Source of the DNA: Enhygromyxa salina
Lineage (GTDB): Bacteria > Myxococcota_A > Polyangia > Nannocystales > Nannocystaceae
Length of the DNA stretch: 64,000 bases
Direction of reading: 5' to 3'
Assembly (NCBI RefSeq): GCF_000737335.2
Contig: NZ_JMCC02000062.1
Coordinates: forward strand, 12,513 to 76,512
Under the pieces are notes generated by a model. That model saw only the letters and a list, made by a program, of their open reading frames with translations. It was not told the DNA's origin and ran no database searches. Within the stretch, counting starts at the first letter, position 1. Each line of letters opens with the position of its first letter. This document shows positions 52,037-59,125 of this stretch, in pieces. Both the position numbers and the translations under genes were made by a program.

Positions 52037-52663
52037 CTACTTCTGGTCCTTCAGTTCATCTAGCTTGGTGCGCAGGGCGGCGATGACCTCGTCCATACCG
52101 CCGCCTTTGTAGAGCTTGTTGAGGTCGTACCTATACGTCTTCGCCAGGCTCACGCCCTCCGTGATGATGTCGCGTACGTGCCACGCGCCGTCGACTTTGT
52201 GCATTATGTAGTCGACCTCGATCACCTTGGTCTTGCCCGCGCCATCCTCGAGCGTGACCTTGGTGTCGAGCTTTGTCGCGGCCTCGCGCACGTGCTCGCC
52301 GAGATACATGACGGTAGCCTTGTCGCCTTTGGCCAGACGCTCGATGTAGCTGGCCCGGATCAGCTCGGTGAGCAGCGCTTGGAATTCTGCGCAGCGATCA
52401 CCGCAGCGCGCGGCGTAGTGACTGGGCCCGCCCAGCGCCGCCTGGGCGATCCACTCGTAGTCCAGCAGCGCGTCCACGTGTTGCTGGATCTCGCTGGGCT
52501 TGCTGCCGCGGGCGAGCAGCTCGACCAGCTTGTCGTGCGAGCGCTCGAACACCTGCTGGGCGGCCAGATCCGTGGCCAGATCCGCGGCGCCCGAGCCGGC
52601 GAGCGAGGGGGTCGGCAACAACAGCACCAGGGCGAGCGAGAGGGCAGCGAGAGGGCGGCGCAT
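52037..52663 (-). CDS. MlaC-like periplasmic phospholipid-binding protein
   Basis: This 208-aa protein from ATG 52663 has a signal peptide (RRPLAALSLALVLLLPTPSLA). The body fits the MlaC/Tgt2 family: YEWIAQAALGGPSHYAARCG, FQALLTELIRASYIERL, VIEVDYIMHKVDGAWHVRDI and TEGVSLAKTYRYDLNKLY. MlaC ferries phospholipids between outer-membrane MlaA and the inner-membrane MlaFEDB complex. No other mla gene is nearby. Its stop codon abuts the sirtuin remnant, so this gene may have been inserted into or rearranged against sir2. Confidence 0.85.
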   Translation of the reverse strand: MRRPLAALSLALVLLLPTPSLAGSGAADLATDLAAQQVFERSHDKLVELLARGSKPSEIQQHVDALLDYEWIAQAALGGPSHYAARCGDRCAEFQALLTELIRASYIERLAKGDKATVMYLGEHVREAATKLDTKVTLEDGAGKTKVIEVDYIMHKVDGAWHVRDIITEGVSLAKTYRYDLNKLYKGGGMDEVIAALRTKLDELKDQK

Positions 52664-52763
52664 GGCGGCTCGAGACTGTCGCGGCGGGGCCGGATTCACA
52701 AGCTCACCACCTGGCTGGGGCCGGGCTATCCGTGCGGCGTGCGGCTCGGCATGATCGACGTTG

Positions 52764-54401
52764 ATGAGCCAAGCTCCTCATGCGTTCCTCGCCGCGCTGC
52801 GGGCTGGTGGTGTCAGCTTCGTCACCGCGTTTCCTGGATCCCCGACTACGACGCTGGCGCTGCTGCTCGAGCGAGAAGGCGAGGCGGCGGGCATCGAGTT
52901 TCGCTGGACGGTCAACGAGAACGCGGCGCTCAGCCAAGCATTTGGCGCGGCGATGGCTGGGCGTGGGGCCGCGGCGATCATGAAGCACGTTGGGATCAAC
53001 GTGGCCGCCGACGCGCTCAATGTGATGGGGGTCGTGCATGGCCTGGCCGCGCCGCTGTTGTTGTTTGAAGGGGCCGACGCCAAGCCGGGGTCGAGCCAGA
53101 GCGCGCAGGACAATCGGCCGCTCTACGCTGGAAGTCCCAATTTGTTGGTGGTCTCGCCCACCAGCCCCGGCGAGATCATCGAGTTGGTGGCTGACGCGTG
53201 CTCGATCAGTCGGGCGGCGGGGATGCTCGTCGTGGTTCGCGGGGATCATCGCTGCTTCGCGGGTGATGGCGAGTTCGAAGCGCCTGAGACACTGGCTGGC
53301 TCGCAGGCGTTCGTGCCCTGGCCCGCGCGTGGTCGGGCGCTGGCGTGCTCGGCCAGGACCTACGCCGCGCACCTCGAGACGCGCGCGGACGTACTGGATC
53401 GGCTGCGCCCGTGGATCGAGTCGCAGGTCCGCGAGTGGGGCGAGCCGGGCGAGCTCGCGGTGGTCGTCGCGGCGCACCTTGGGATCGAGGCCGCCGAAGC
53501 AGCCCGCGCCCGTGGGCTTCCGGGCCTGCGGCTGCGACTCGAGCACCCGCTGCCCGAGCGCGCGCTCATCGAACTGGCCTCGCGGGTGCGCGAGTTGGTC
53601 GTGCTCGAGGAGTGCACGACCACGCTCGAGACCAGCGTGCGGGCGCGACTGCATGCCCACGGGCTCTCGACGCGGGTCCTTGGCCGCCGCGAGCTGGGCG
53701 ACGCGCGGACGATCGGGCGGCTGTCGGGTGAGTCGCTCGCGGCCGTGCTCGACGCGGCTGCCACTCGCTGCGCGCAGGGGTCCGCGGCGATGCTCGAACG
53801 AGCGCCCGCCGTCACCCGCAAGCTCGACGAACAACTCGCCGAGCTCCCCGCCGAATTGCTCGCGCGCGAGCAGGCGTTCGAGCAGGCCCACCCGCTCTCG
53901 GGCTTTCCACCCAGCGACCCGCGGGGTCCACTGTTCGACCACCTCCGCGCCCTCGGTCGCGGCCGCCCGGTGTTCGTTGCGACCGATCCGGGCGTGACGG
54001 GCCTGCTCGCGCTCGCCGGTCAGCGCAGCGACGTCAAGATGCACATGGGCGGCGCCGTGCCGATCGCCGCCGGTTGGTCGCGGGGCTGCCCGCACGGCTT
54101 GGCGATCGCGGTCGTTGGCGACACCAACCTCCCGCACTCGGAGTGGCTGCCGATCATCGACGCCGTCGACCACGGCGATGATCTGCTCATCGTGATCGCG
54201 GACAACGGCAGCAGCGAGATGACCCAGCACATCGTCACCCCACGCGTCAGCCCTGAGCGCGCGCTGGCCAGCTTCGCGGCGATCGGCGCGCGCTGCTGGA
54301 CGGCCCAGGCAAGCGCGAGCCTAACGGATCCGTGGGCGACCGTGCTCGCGCAGGCCGCCGCCGAACCAGGCGTGCGACTGGTCTGGCTCGACCTGCGCTG
54401 A
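52764..54401 (+). CDS. Indolepyruvate ferredoxin oxidoreductase alpha-like TPP enzyme, no Fe-S domain
   Basis: This 545-aa protein starts at ATG 52764. FVTAFPGSPTTTLALLLE, EFRWTVNENAALSQAFGAAM, IMKHVGINVAADALNVMG and PGSSQSAQDNRPLYA are close to IorA/2-oxoacid oxidoreductase alpha chains. A TPP-binding region follows near residue 455 (VGDTNLPHSEWLPIIDAVDH with DNGSSEMTQH). IorA normally ends in two [4Fe-4S] ferredoxin modules; here the protein ends at VRLVWLDLR with no Cys clusters, and no iorB is adjacent. It may be a TPP-dependent decarboxylase or lyase relative instead of an oxidoreductase. Confidence 0.8.
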   Translation: MSQAPHAFLAALRAGGVSFVTAFPGSPTTTLALLLEREGEAAGIEFRWTVNENAALSQAFGAAMAGRGAAAIMKHVGINVAADALNVMGVVHGLAAPLLLFEGADAKPGSSQSAQDNRPLYAGSPNLLVVSPTSPGEIIELVADACSISRAAGMLVVVRGDHRCFAGDGEFEAPETLAGSQAFVPWPARGRALACSARTYAAHLETRADVLDRLRPWIESQVREWGEPGELAVVVAAHLGIEAAEAARARGLPGLRLRLEHPLPERALIELASRVRELVVLEECTTTLETSVRARLHAHGLSTRVLGRRELGDARTIGRLSGESLAAVLDAAATRCAQGSAAMLERAPAVTRKLDEQLAELPAELLAREQAFEQAHPLSGFPPSDPRGPLFDHLRALGRGRPVFVATDPGVTGLLALAGQRSDVKMHMGGAVPIAAGWSRGCPHGLAIAVVGDTNLPHSEWLPIIDAVDHGDDLLIVIADNGSSEMTQHIVTPRVSPERALASFAAIGARCWTAQASASLTDPWATVLAQAAAEPGVRLVWLDLR

Positions 54402-54409
54402 GTGGGTTG

Positions 54410-54901
54410 TCAGCTCGGGCGAGCCAATAACGCCTCGAGCTGCGGCACCAAGCTCGTTGGCGTGGTCTTGGGTGCCTCGCGCGCGACGACCTTGCCGTCT
54501 CGATCCACGATGAACTTCGTGAAGTTCCACTTGATCGCGGTCGTGCCGAGGATGCCCTTGGCCTCGCTCCTGAGGTACTTGAACAGCGGGTGGGCGCCCT
54601 TGCCGTTGACCTCGATCTTGGCGTGCATCGGAAACGTCACGCCATAATTGCGCTGGGCAAACTCGAGCACTTCGGCGTTGGTGCCGGGCTCTTGACTACC
54701 AAACTGGTTGCAGGGAAACGCCAACACGCGCAATCCCTTGGCTTCATACTGCTCGTGCAGCGCTTGCAGCTCACCTAGCTGCGGCGTGAAGCCTCACTTG
54801 CTGGCGGTGTTGACGATGAGCAACACCTGGCCGCGATATTCGTCCATGGACGACCGCTCGCCGGTGATGGTCTCGACCTCGAAATCATAGATGCTGGTCA
54901 C
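54410..54901 (-). CDS. Glutathione peroxidase with selenocysteine (UGA) at the catalytic position
   Basis: Read from GTG 54901 (VTSIYDFEVETITGERSSMD) the frame has one internal TGA at 54794-54796, codon 36, at exactly the peroxidatic position: VLLIVNTASK-U-GFTPQLG. The frame resumes with RVLAFPCNQFGSQEPG, carrying the conserved Gln, and KWNFTKFIVDRDG with Trp and Asn, and ends at 54410 after 163 residues, the normal family length. Cys homologues have 'ASKCGFTPQ'. The codons on both sides are intact, which argues for selenocysteine, not decay. An ATG at 54988 is an alternative start. GPx reduces H2O2 and lipid hydroperoxides using thiols. Confidence 0.85.
54766..54782 (-). promoter_or_regulatory. 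Candidate bacterial SECIS hairpin
   Basis: On the minus strand, GCAGCT pairs perfectly with AGCTGC around the loop AGGTG, starting 11 nt after the UGA. The loop begins 17 nt after the UGA and carries GG-U, as expected for SelB-binding bSECIS elements (about 16-37 nt downstream, with a G in the apical loop). It is entirely within coding sequence. Confidence 0.65.
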
Positions 54902-55098
54902 GCGGGTGATTACAGACGAATCCTGGGTTTGGCACAAGTGGGCGCTGCTGGACAAAGGGCGCTGATGGCCGATCGGCATCAGCGCCACGGCCTACGATGA
55001 GGCTACTGCGCCCAGATCACGTAAATTGCACCTGGGTTGGGGTAGCTGATGAAGTCGCTGCCATAGTTGCGAAACAGTCTCTCGCCAAGCCGGTCGAC

Positions 55099-56033
55099 TC
55101 AGGAGTCCGCAACATCGCTGCCGGCGTGCTTCTTGACGTTCAGAGCTTTCCAACGAAGCCCTGGGCTCGCCGCAATGCGGCGCTGTAGCTCAGTGTCCGC
55201 GGTGAGCAGCCCCGGCTCGATCTCGCCATGTCCGTTGAGGCGCGCGAGGAACTCGAGTTCATGCTCGGCGAGCGGGAGGACGGCGCTGAGGAGCGCGCGG
55301 GTTTCTTCGATCAGATCGTCGGTCCATCGCTTCGCGTCGCTCGCCGCAGGACGGATGTCCTGACGCAGCATGGGCAAGAGTTGGCGCTTCACGTCGACCA
55401 CCGTCGTGGCGACCGAATCGGTCGAGACGGTCCTCCAGTCGACACGGTTGATGCCGCCATACACGACGAAGGTCAGTCGGAGCATGGCCGGGTCGAAGCT
55501 GTGGCTGGCGAGCAGCCTACGCGCGTCGAAGAGGTCGCGGCTGGACCCGCGAGCGAGGAGCGCCGCAAGCTTGCCCGCCGCGAGCTCGTGCACATCGAGC
55601 ACCTGGATTTGCTTGGCTCGGGCCCCTAGGAACTCACGTGAATCGTGGGGCGCGGGATCCCACAGCGGGACTCGGAGCATGTAGTTGACGTCGACCTCGA
55701 CGATGGCCGGTCGCCACTTGCCACCAGCGTGCTCGGAGGGGGCACGCTGGATCGTGAGCCCGAGGCGGCCGCCGACCTGCTGCAGCGCGGCGTCGAGCTT
55801 CGGTCGCTCGACGATCATCGTCGCTCGGTCCGCGGCGCCGATGTAGTTGACGTCAATGTCGACCGAGAGCCGCGGGACATCGAAGAGGAACAGGTTCCGC
55901 GCGGTGCCCCCCTTCAACGCCACCCGCGACCCTGATCATGTTGAGGAGGCGGACGAGCATCCACCTTCTCGAGCGCGTCGGCGAGGTACCCGCTCTCGGC
56001 GGCGGCGCGCTGGAGTTGGTCTCGCGTGAGCAT
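55099..56033 (-). pseudogene. AbiEii-type nucleotidyltransferase toxin, N-terminus frame-disrupted
   Basis: The start overlaps the abiEi stop (TGATG). The first frame reads MLTRDQLQRAAAESGYLADA and LEKV, then continues only if one base is skipped (MLVRLLNMIRVAG), then another is skipped to give VALKGGTARNLFLFDVPRLS and the long frame 55099-55923. Domain motifs in the long frame: KGGTARNLF (the nucleotidyltransferase P-loop-like start), VDIDVNYIG with the catalytic DxD-like Asp pair, and VLDVHELAAGKLAALLARG. AbiEii is a GTP-dependent nucleotidyltransferase toxin. As sequenced it would need two +1 shifts to be full-length, so it is probably inactive or starts internally at GTG 55923. Confidence 0.7.
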
Positions 56034-56824
56034 CAGGCCACCTCCCCCCAGCTTTGGTTCAGCACCTGCTCGGGGACGATGAGGTTCCACGGGTGCACGA
56101 GGCGACCCGGCGCTCGAGAGGTGTCGAGGTAGCGCGCGTCCTTCGGCGCGTGGCTAGCGAGGCGCTCGAGATCTGCCTCTTCGACGAAGAGACGCTCGCG
56201 GTGCTGCTCGAGAAACAGGCCAACGCGAGCCGCGGTCGTTCCCGAGTCGAGACGAAGCGCGTAGGAGATCACCGCATTGAGGTCGAGGAACTCGATCATC
56301 TCTAGCGAGCGCCAGATCTCCTCCCAGCCACCGCCGAGCGCCGGCGTGTGAAGCACGTCAACCATCGCGCGCTCGCAGGTGCAGACGCGGACTCGTCCAC
56401 CTGCGCCAAGCACCGTCTCGATGCCACCACCCATGTCAGGGAGGTCGGCGACGACCGCCGCGGGCCGCACCGGCACGTACTCGATCGGCCCGAAGTGGAA
56501 CCGCCGCGCGTGGCCTCGAGTCAAGAAGGTGACGTGGCTCCACATCGAGTACGTGCGCCCGTGGAACTGGAGGGCCGCGTGGTGGCTGATCGCCGCGTCC
56601 TCCGCCGCCTTGGTCGCTACGAGGTAGGGGTCGGCTGTCTCGGCGATCCCTCCTGGAGGTACGGAGACGTAGAGCCCTCGGCGTACCCGGGCGATCCGGC
56701 CGCTCTGCACATGCGCTCGAAGCAGGCTGTCCACGGTGCGCCGGCTGCCGCCGTCGCGGCTCTGAGCATACTCCTCGTGCGTGAACACGGGGTGGCGATG
56801 GAAGAACTCCGCAGACGACGCCAC
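56033..56824 (-). CDS. AbiEi-type antitoxin / autorepressor
   Basis: I start the protein at GTG 56824 because AAGGA stands 8-9 bases upstream; in-frame ATGs at 56878 and 56923 are alternatives. The 263-aa product has an N-terminal winged helix (FTHEEYAQSRDGGSRRTVDS and GRIARVRRGLYVSV), as in AbiEi, followed by a C-terminal antitoxin domain (YLVATKAAEDAAISHHAALQ, HARRFHFGPIEYVPVRP, VCTCERAMVDVLHTPALGGG). AbiEi represses its own operon and counteracts AbiEii without direct binding (type IV). Two matching inverted repeats lie upstream. The stop overlaps the toxin gene's ATG. Confidence 0.85.
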   Translation of the reverse strand: MASSAEFFHRHPVFTHEEYAQSRDGGSRRTVDSLLRAHVQSGRIARVRRGLYVSVPPGGIAETADPYLVATKAAEDAAISHHAALQFHGRTYSMWSHVTFLTRGHARRFHFGPIEYVPVRPAAVVADLPDMGGGIETVLGAGGRVRVCTCERAMVDVLHTPALGGGWEEIWRSLEMIEFLDLNAVISYALRLDSGTTAARVGLFLEQHRERLFVEEADLERLASHAPKDARYLDTSRAPGRLVHPWNLIVPEQVLNQSWGEVA

Positions 56825-56842
56825 TGGATAATCCTTGCGTGA

Positions 56843-56863
56843 ACACGCTATGGAAGTGCGTGT
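56843..56863. promoter_or_regulatory. AbiEi operator candidate, site 2 (ACACGC-N9-GCGTGT)
   Basis: A 6-bp perfect inverted repeat separated by 9 bp, 19 bp upstream of the abiEi start used here. Spacer TATGGAAGT. The same spacing and core are found 74 bp upstream in site 1. A TATGCT hexamer between the sites (minus strand, near 56867-56872) could be the -10. Confidence 0.6.
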
Positions 56864-56916
56864 GTCAGCATAGCTCATCCAGTCCACGCTCCCACCTTCG
56901 CTGTCAAGATTCAACA

Positions 56917-56943
56917 GAAACACGCACTTTCACCGCGTGTTTC
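56917..56943. promoter_or_regulatory. AbiEi operator candidate, site 1 (GAAACACGC-N9-GCGTGTTTC)
   Basis: A perfect 9-bp inverted repeat with a 9-bp spacer. On the minus strand its spacer is GGTGAAAGT, which shares TGnAAGT with site 2 in the plus orientation. The pair of sites flanks the probable promoter. Confidence 0.65.
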
Positions 56944-56985
56944 GGCACGAATCATACAGCCTCGGGCAACCGGAGCCACGCGCGC

Positions 56986-59082
56986 TCAGATCATCCCAGG
57001 CTGCCCAAGCTTCCAGCGCACGCGGGCGATCATCAGCGGCACGATGTCCTGTTTGAGCTTGCCGGCCTTGCGCAGAACCTGACCGACCTCGCGCAGCGTC
57101 GCGCGCGAGCCCACGTAGTCGTCGACCAACAGCACGGCCCCAGGGGGGACTTGGCGCGCGTCGGGGCCCAGGCAAAAGCAACCGCTGACGTTCTCGCGCC
57201 GCTGATCGTTGTTGGCCAAGCTACCCTGGCGCGCAGCCGGCTCGTCGTCGTGCTCGTAGGCCACGAGCTCGAGCAGCGGGACCTCGAGAAACTCGGCTAG
57301 CCACTGGCCAAGGGCCTCGCGCTGGGCCCAGCTGCGCGAGGGCATCATCGCCACGCTGCCAAACGCGTGGCTGCTGCGTAGCCGCCCAAGCCCGAGCTCG
57401 AGCAGCTCGAGCAGCCGCGGCGCGACCATCGGCGCGGTCGTGCGGGCGCGCATGAACGTGGCATAGGTGGGACCGCGCAGGGGACCATCGAGGAGCGCGA
57501 GGCCCTCGCTGAGCTTGGGCGAGCGGGTGGCGGCCAGCGGCAGGGCGCGGGTCTCGAGCCACGCGCGGGCCCGCGCTTCGAGCTGGGGATCCAGGTCCGG
57601 CTGTGAACCGGCGACGCAGCGATCACAGCGCCCACACGCGGCCGCCTGGCGATCACCGAGGGCGGCCCGCAGGGCCTGCATCAAGCACGCGGGCTCCCGG
57701 CGCGCGTAGCCCAAGATGGCGTCGAGCTCATGGGTGCGAACCTCGAGCTGACGGCGGTAGCGCTCCAAGCTCGGCGCACCGTCACGCTCGACGCCAACAT
57801 ACACCTGCGCGCGCCCAAGCAGCTGCTTGGTGACGAAGCCCTGCTCGATCAGCTCGGCGAGGACCACGGTGACCCGAGTTGGATGCAGGCCCGAGCGCGC
57901 CTTGATCCCCCCGAGCCGGATCGGATCGTCGGCCTGCTGGGCTTGGGCGATCACCCGCTGCACGACCGCGAAGTCCTCGACCGTCGGCTGGGCGGAGCGG
58001 ATGAAGTAGTCCTGGACCTCGCGATCTTGCTCGTCAAACAGCAAGATCCCCCGGGCCGGCGCGCCGTCGCGACCGGCACGCCCAACCTCTTGGTAATAGG
58101 CCGTGATCGAGCCCGGCACGTCGACGTGAACGATGAAGCGAATGTCCGACTTGTCGATCCCCATCCCCAACGCGTTGGTCGCCGCGATCACCGGGACCTC
58201 GCTGCGCGTGAAGGCCCCCTGCAGCTCGCGCTTGCGATCGGGATCCAACCCCGCGTGGTACGCCACAACGTCCAAATTGTTGGCCTGCAAGAACCCCGCG
58301 ACGATCTCGGTCTGATCCCGGGTCGCGCAGTACAAGATCCCCGACCCGCCCGACTCCGCGAGCCGCTCGAGCTCGCGCGCCACAACAACCGTGAGCTGCG
58401 CCAGCTTGTTCGGCAGCCCACTCACGCACACGGCCTCGAGCGCGATGTTGGGCCGATCCATGCCCTGTCGGTGCACGGCCAGGCCCGCGTCGGCGCCAAG
58501 CAGCTCGACGATGTCGGCCTCGGTCCGCTCGTTGGCGGTGGCCGTCAACGCGAGCACGCGCAGATCTGGACGCCGCGCGGAGAAGGCATGGGCCGCGTCG
58601 ACGATGCGCCGATACGAGGGCCGAAAGTCGTGGCCCCACGTCGAGATGCAGTGGGCCTCGTCAACGACCAGCAGCGCAACGTCGAGCCCCAGCAAAAAAT
58701 TGAAGTCGGCCAGGTTGTCGAGCCGCTCGGGCGCCACGAACAAGATCCGCAGCTCACCGGTCTGCGCCGCTCGGATCGCGGCGGCGTTCTCTTCTTCGAG
58801 CTGGTCGGAGTTGATCGAGGCCGCTGCGATCCCAAACCGCTCGACCAGCTGCGTGATCTGGTCGCGCATCAACGCCAGCAGCGGCGACACGACCACGGTC
58901 ATGCCCTCGAACATGACCGCCGGCAGCTGGTAGAGCAGCGACTTGCCGTGGCCGGTCGGCTGAATGCAGAGCAGTCGGCGCCGCTCGAGCAGGGTCTCGA
59001 TCGCCTCGCGCTGGCCGGGGCGGAAGCTCGAGAAACCGAAGCGCTCGCGCAGGACATGATCGAGCGATGCAGGGTCGGACAC
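56986..59082 (-). CDS. RecQ-type helicase fused to a phosphoribosyltransferase-like domain
   Basis: This 698-aa protein from ATG 59082 has the RecQ core: RPGQREAIETLL, Walker A QPTGHGKSLLYQLP near residue 42, DEAH near 143, LALTATANERTEADIVELL, ATNALGMGIDKSDIRFIVH and YYQEVGRAGRDG. The zinc motif (YARREPACLMQALRAALGD, CGRCDRC near 482) follows. Beyond about residue 500 the usual winged helix/HRDC is replaced by a region ending in VLLVDDYVGSRATLREVGQV near 650, the PRPP-loop motif of type I phosphoribosyltransferases. RecQ unwinds DNA 3'-5' in recombination and repair. The PRTase-like tail is known in some actinobacterial and related RecQs (from memory), role unknown. Confidence 0.9.
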   Translation of the reverse strand: MSDPASLDHVLRERFGFSSFRPGQREAIETLLERRRLLCIQPTGHGKSLLYQLPAVMFEGMTVVVSPLLALMRDQITQLVERFGIAAASINSDQLEEENAAAIRAAQTGELRILFVAPERLDNLADFNFLLGLDVALLVVDEAHCISTWGHDFRPSYRRIVDAAHAFSARRPDLRVLALTATANERTEADIVELLGADAGLAVHRQGMDRPNIALEAVCVSGLPNKLAQLTVVVARELERLAESGGSGILYCATRDQTEIVAGFLQANNLDVVAYHAGLDPDRKRELQGAFTRSEVPVIAATNALGMGIDKSDIRFIVHVDVPGSITAYYQEVGRAGRDGAPARGILLFDEQDREVQDYFIRSAQPTVEDFAVVQRVIAQAQQADDPIRLGGIKARSGLHPTRVTVVLAELIEQGFVTKQLLGRAQVYVGVERDGAPSLERYRRQLEVRTHELDAILGYARREPACLMQALRAALGDRQAAACGRCDRCVAGSQPDLDPQLEARARAWLETRALPLAATRSPKLSEGLALLDGPLRGPTYATFMRARTTAPMVAPRLLELLELGLGRLRSSHAFGSVAMMPSRSWAQREALGQWLAEFLEVPLLELVAYEHDDEPAARQGSLANNDQRRENVSGCFCLGPDARQVPPGAVLLVDDYVGSRATLREVGQVLRKAGKLKQDIVPLMIARVRWKLGQPGMI

Positions 59083-59125
59083 GGGCGAGTCCTACCACGC
59101 GCCTCATGCAGGGTCGCGGCGTTCG

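Noticed and set aside
54410..54901. Reading the glutathione peroxidase as two separate genes or a pseudogene
   Set aside because: The frame is continuous with one TGA exactly at the catalytic position and a SECIS-like hairpin after it; both halves keep all other conserved residues.
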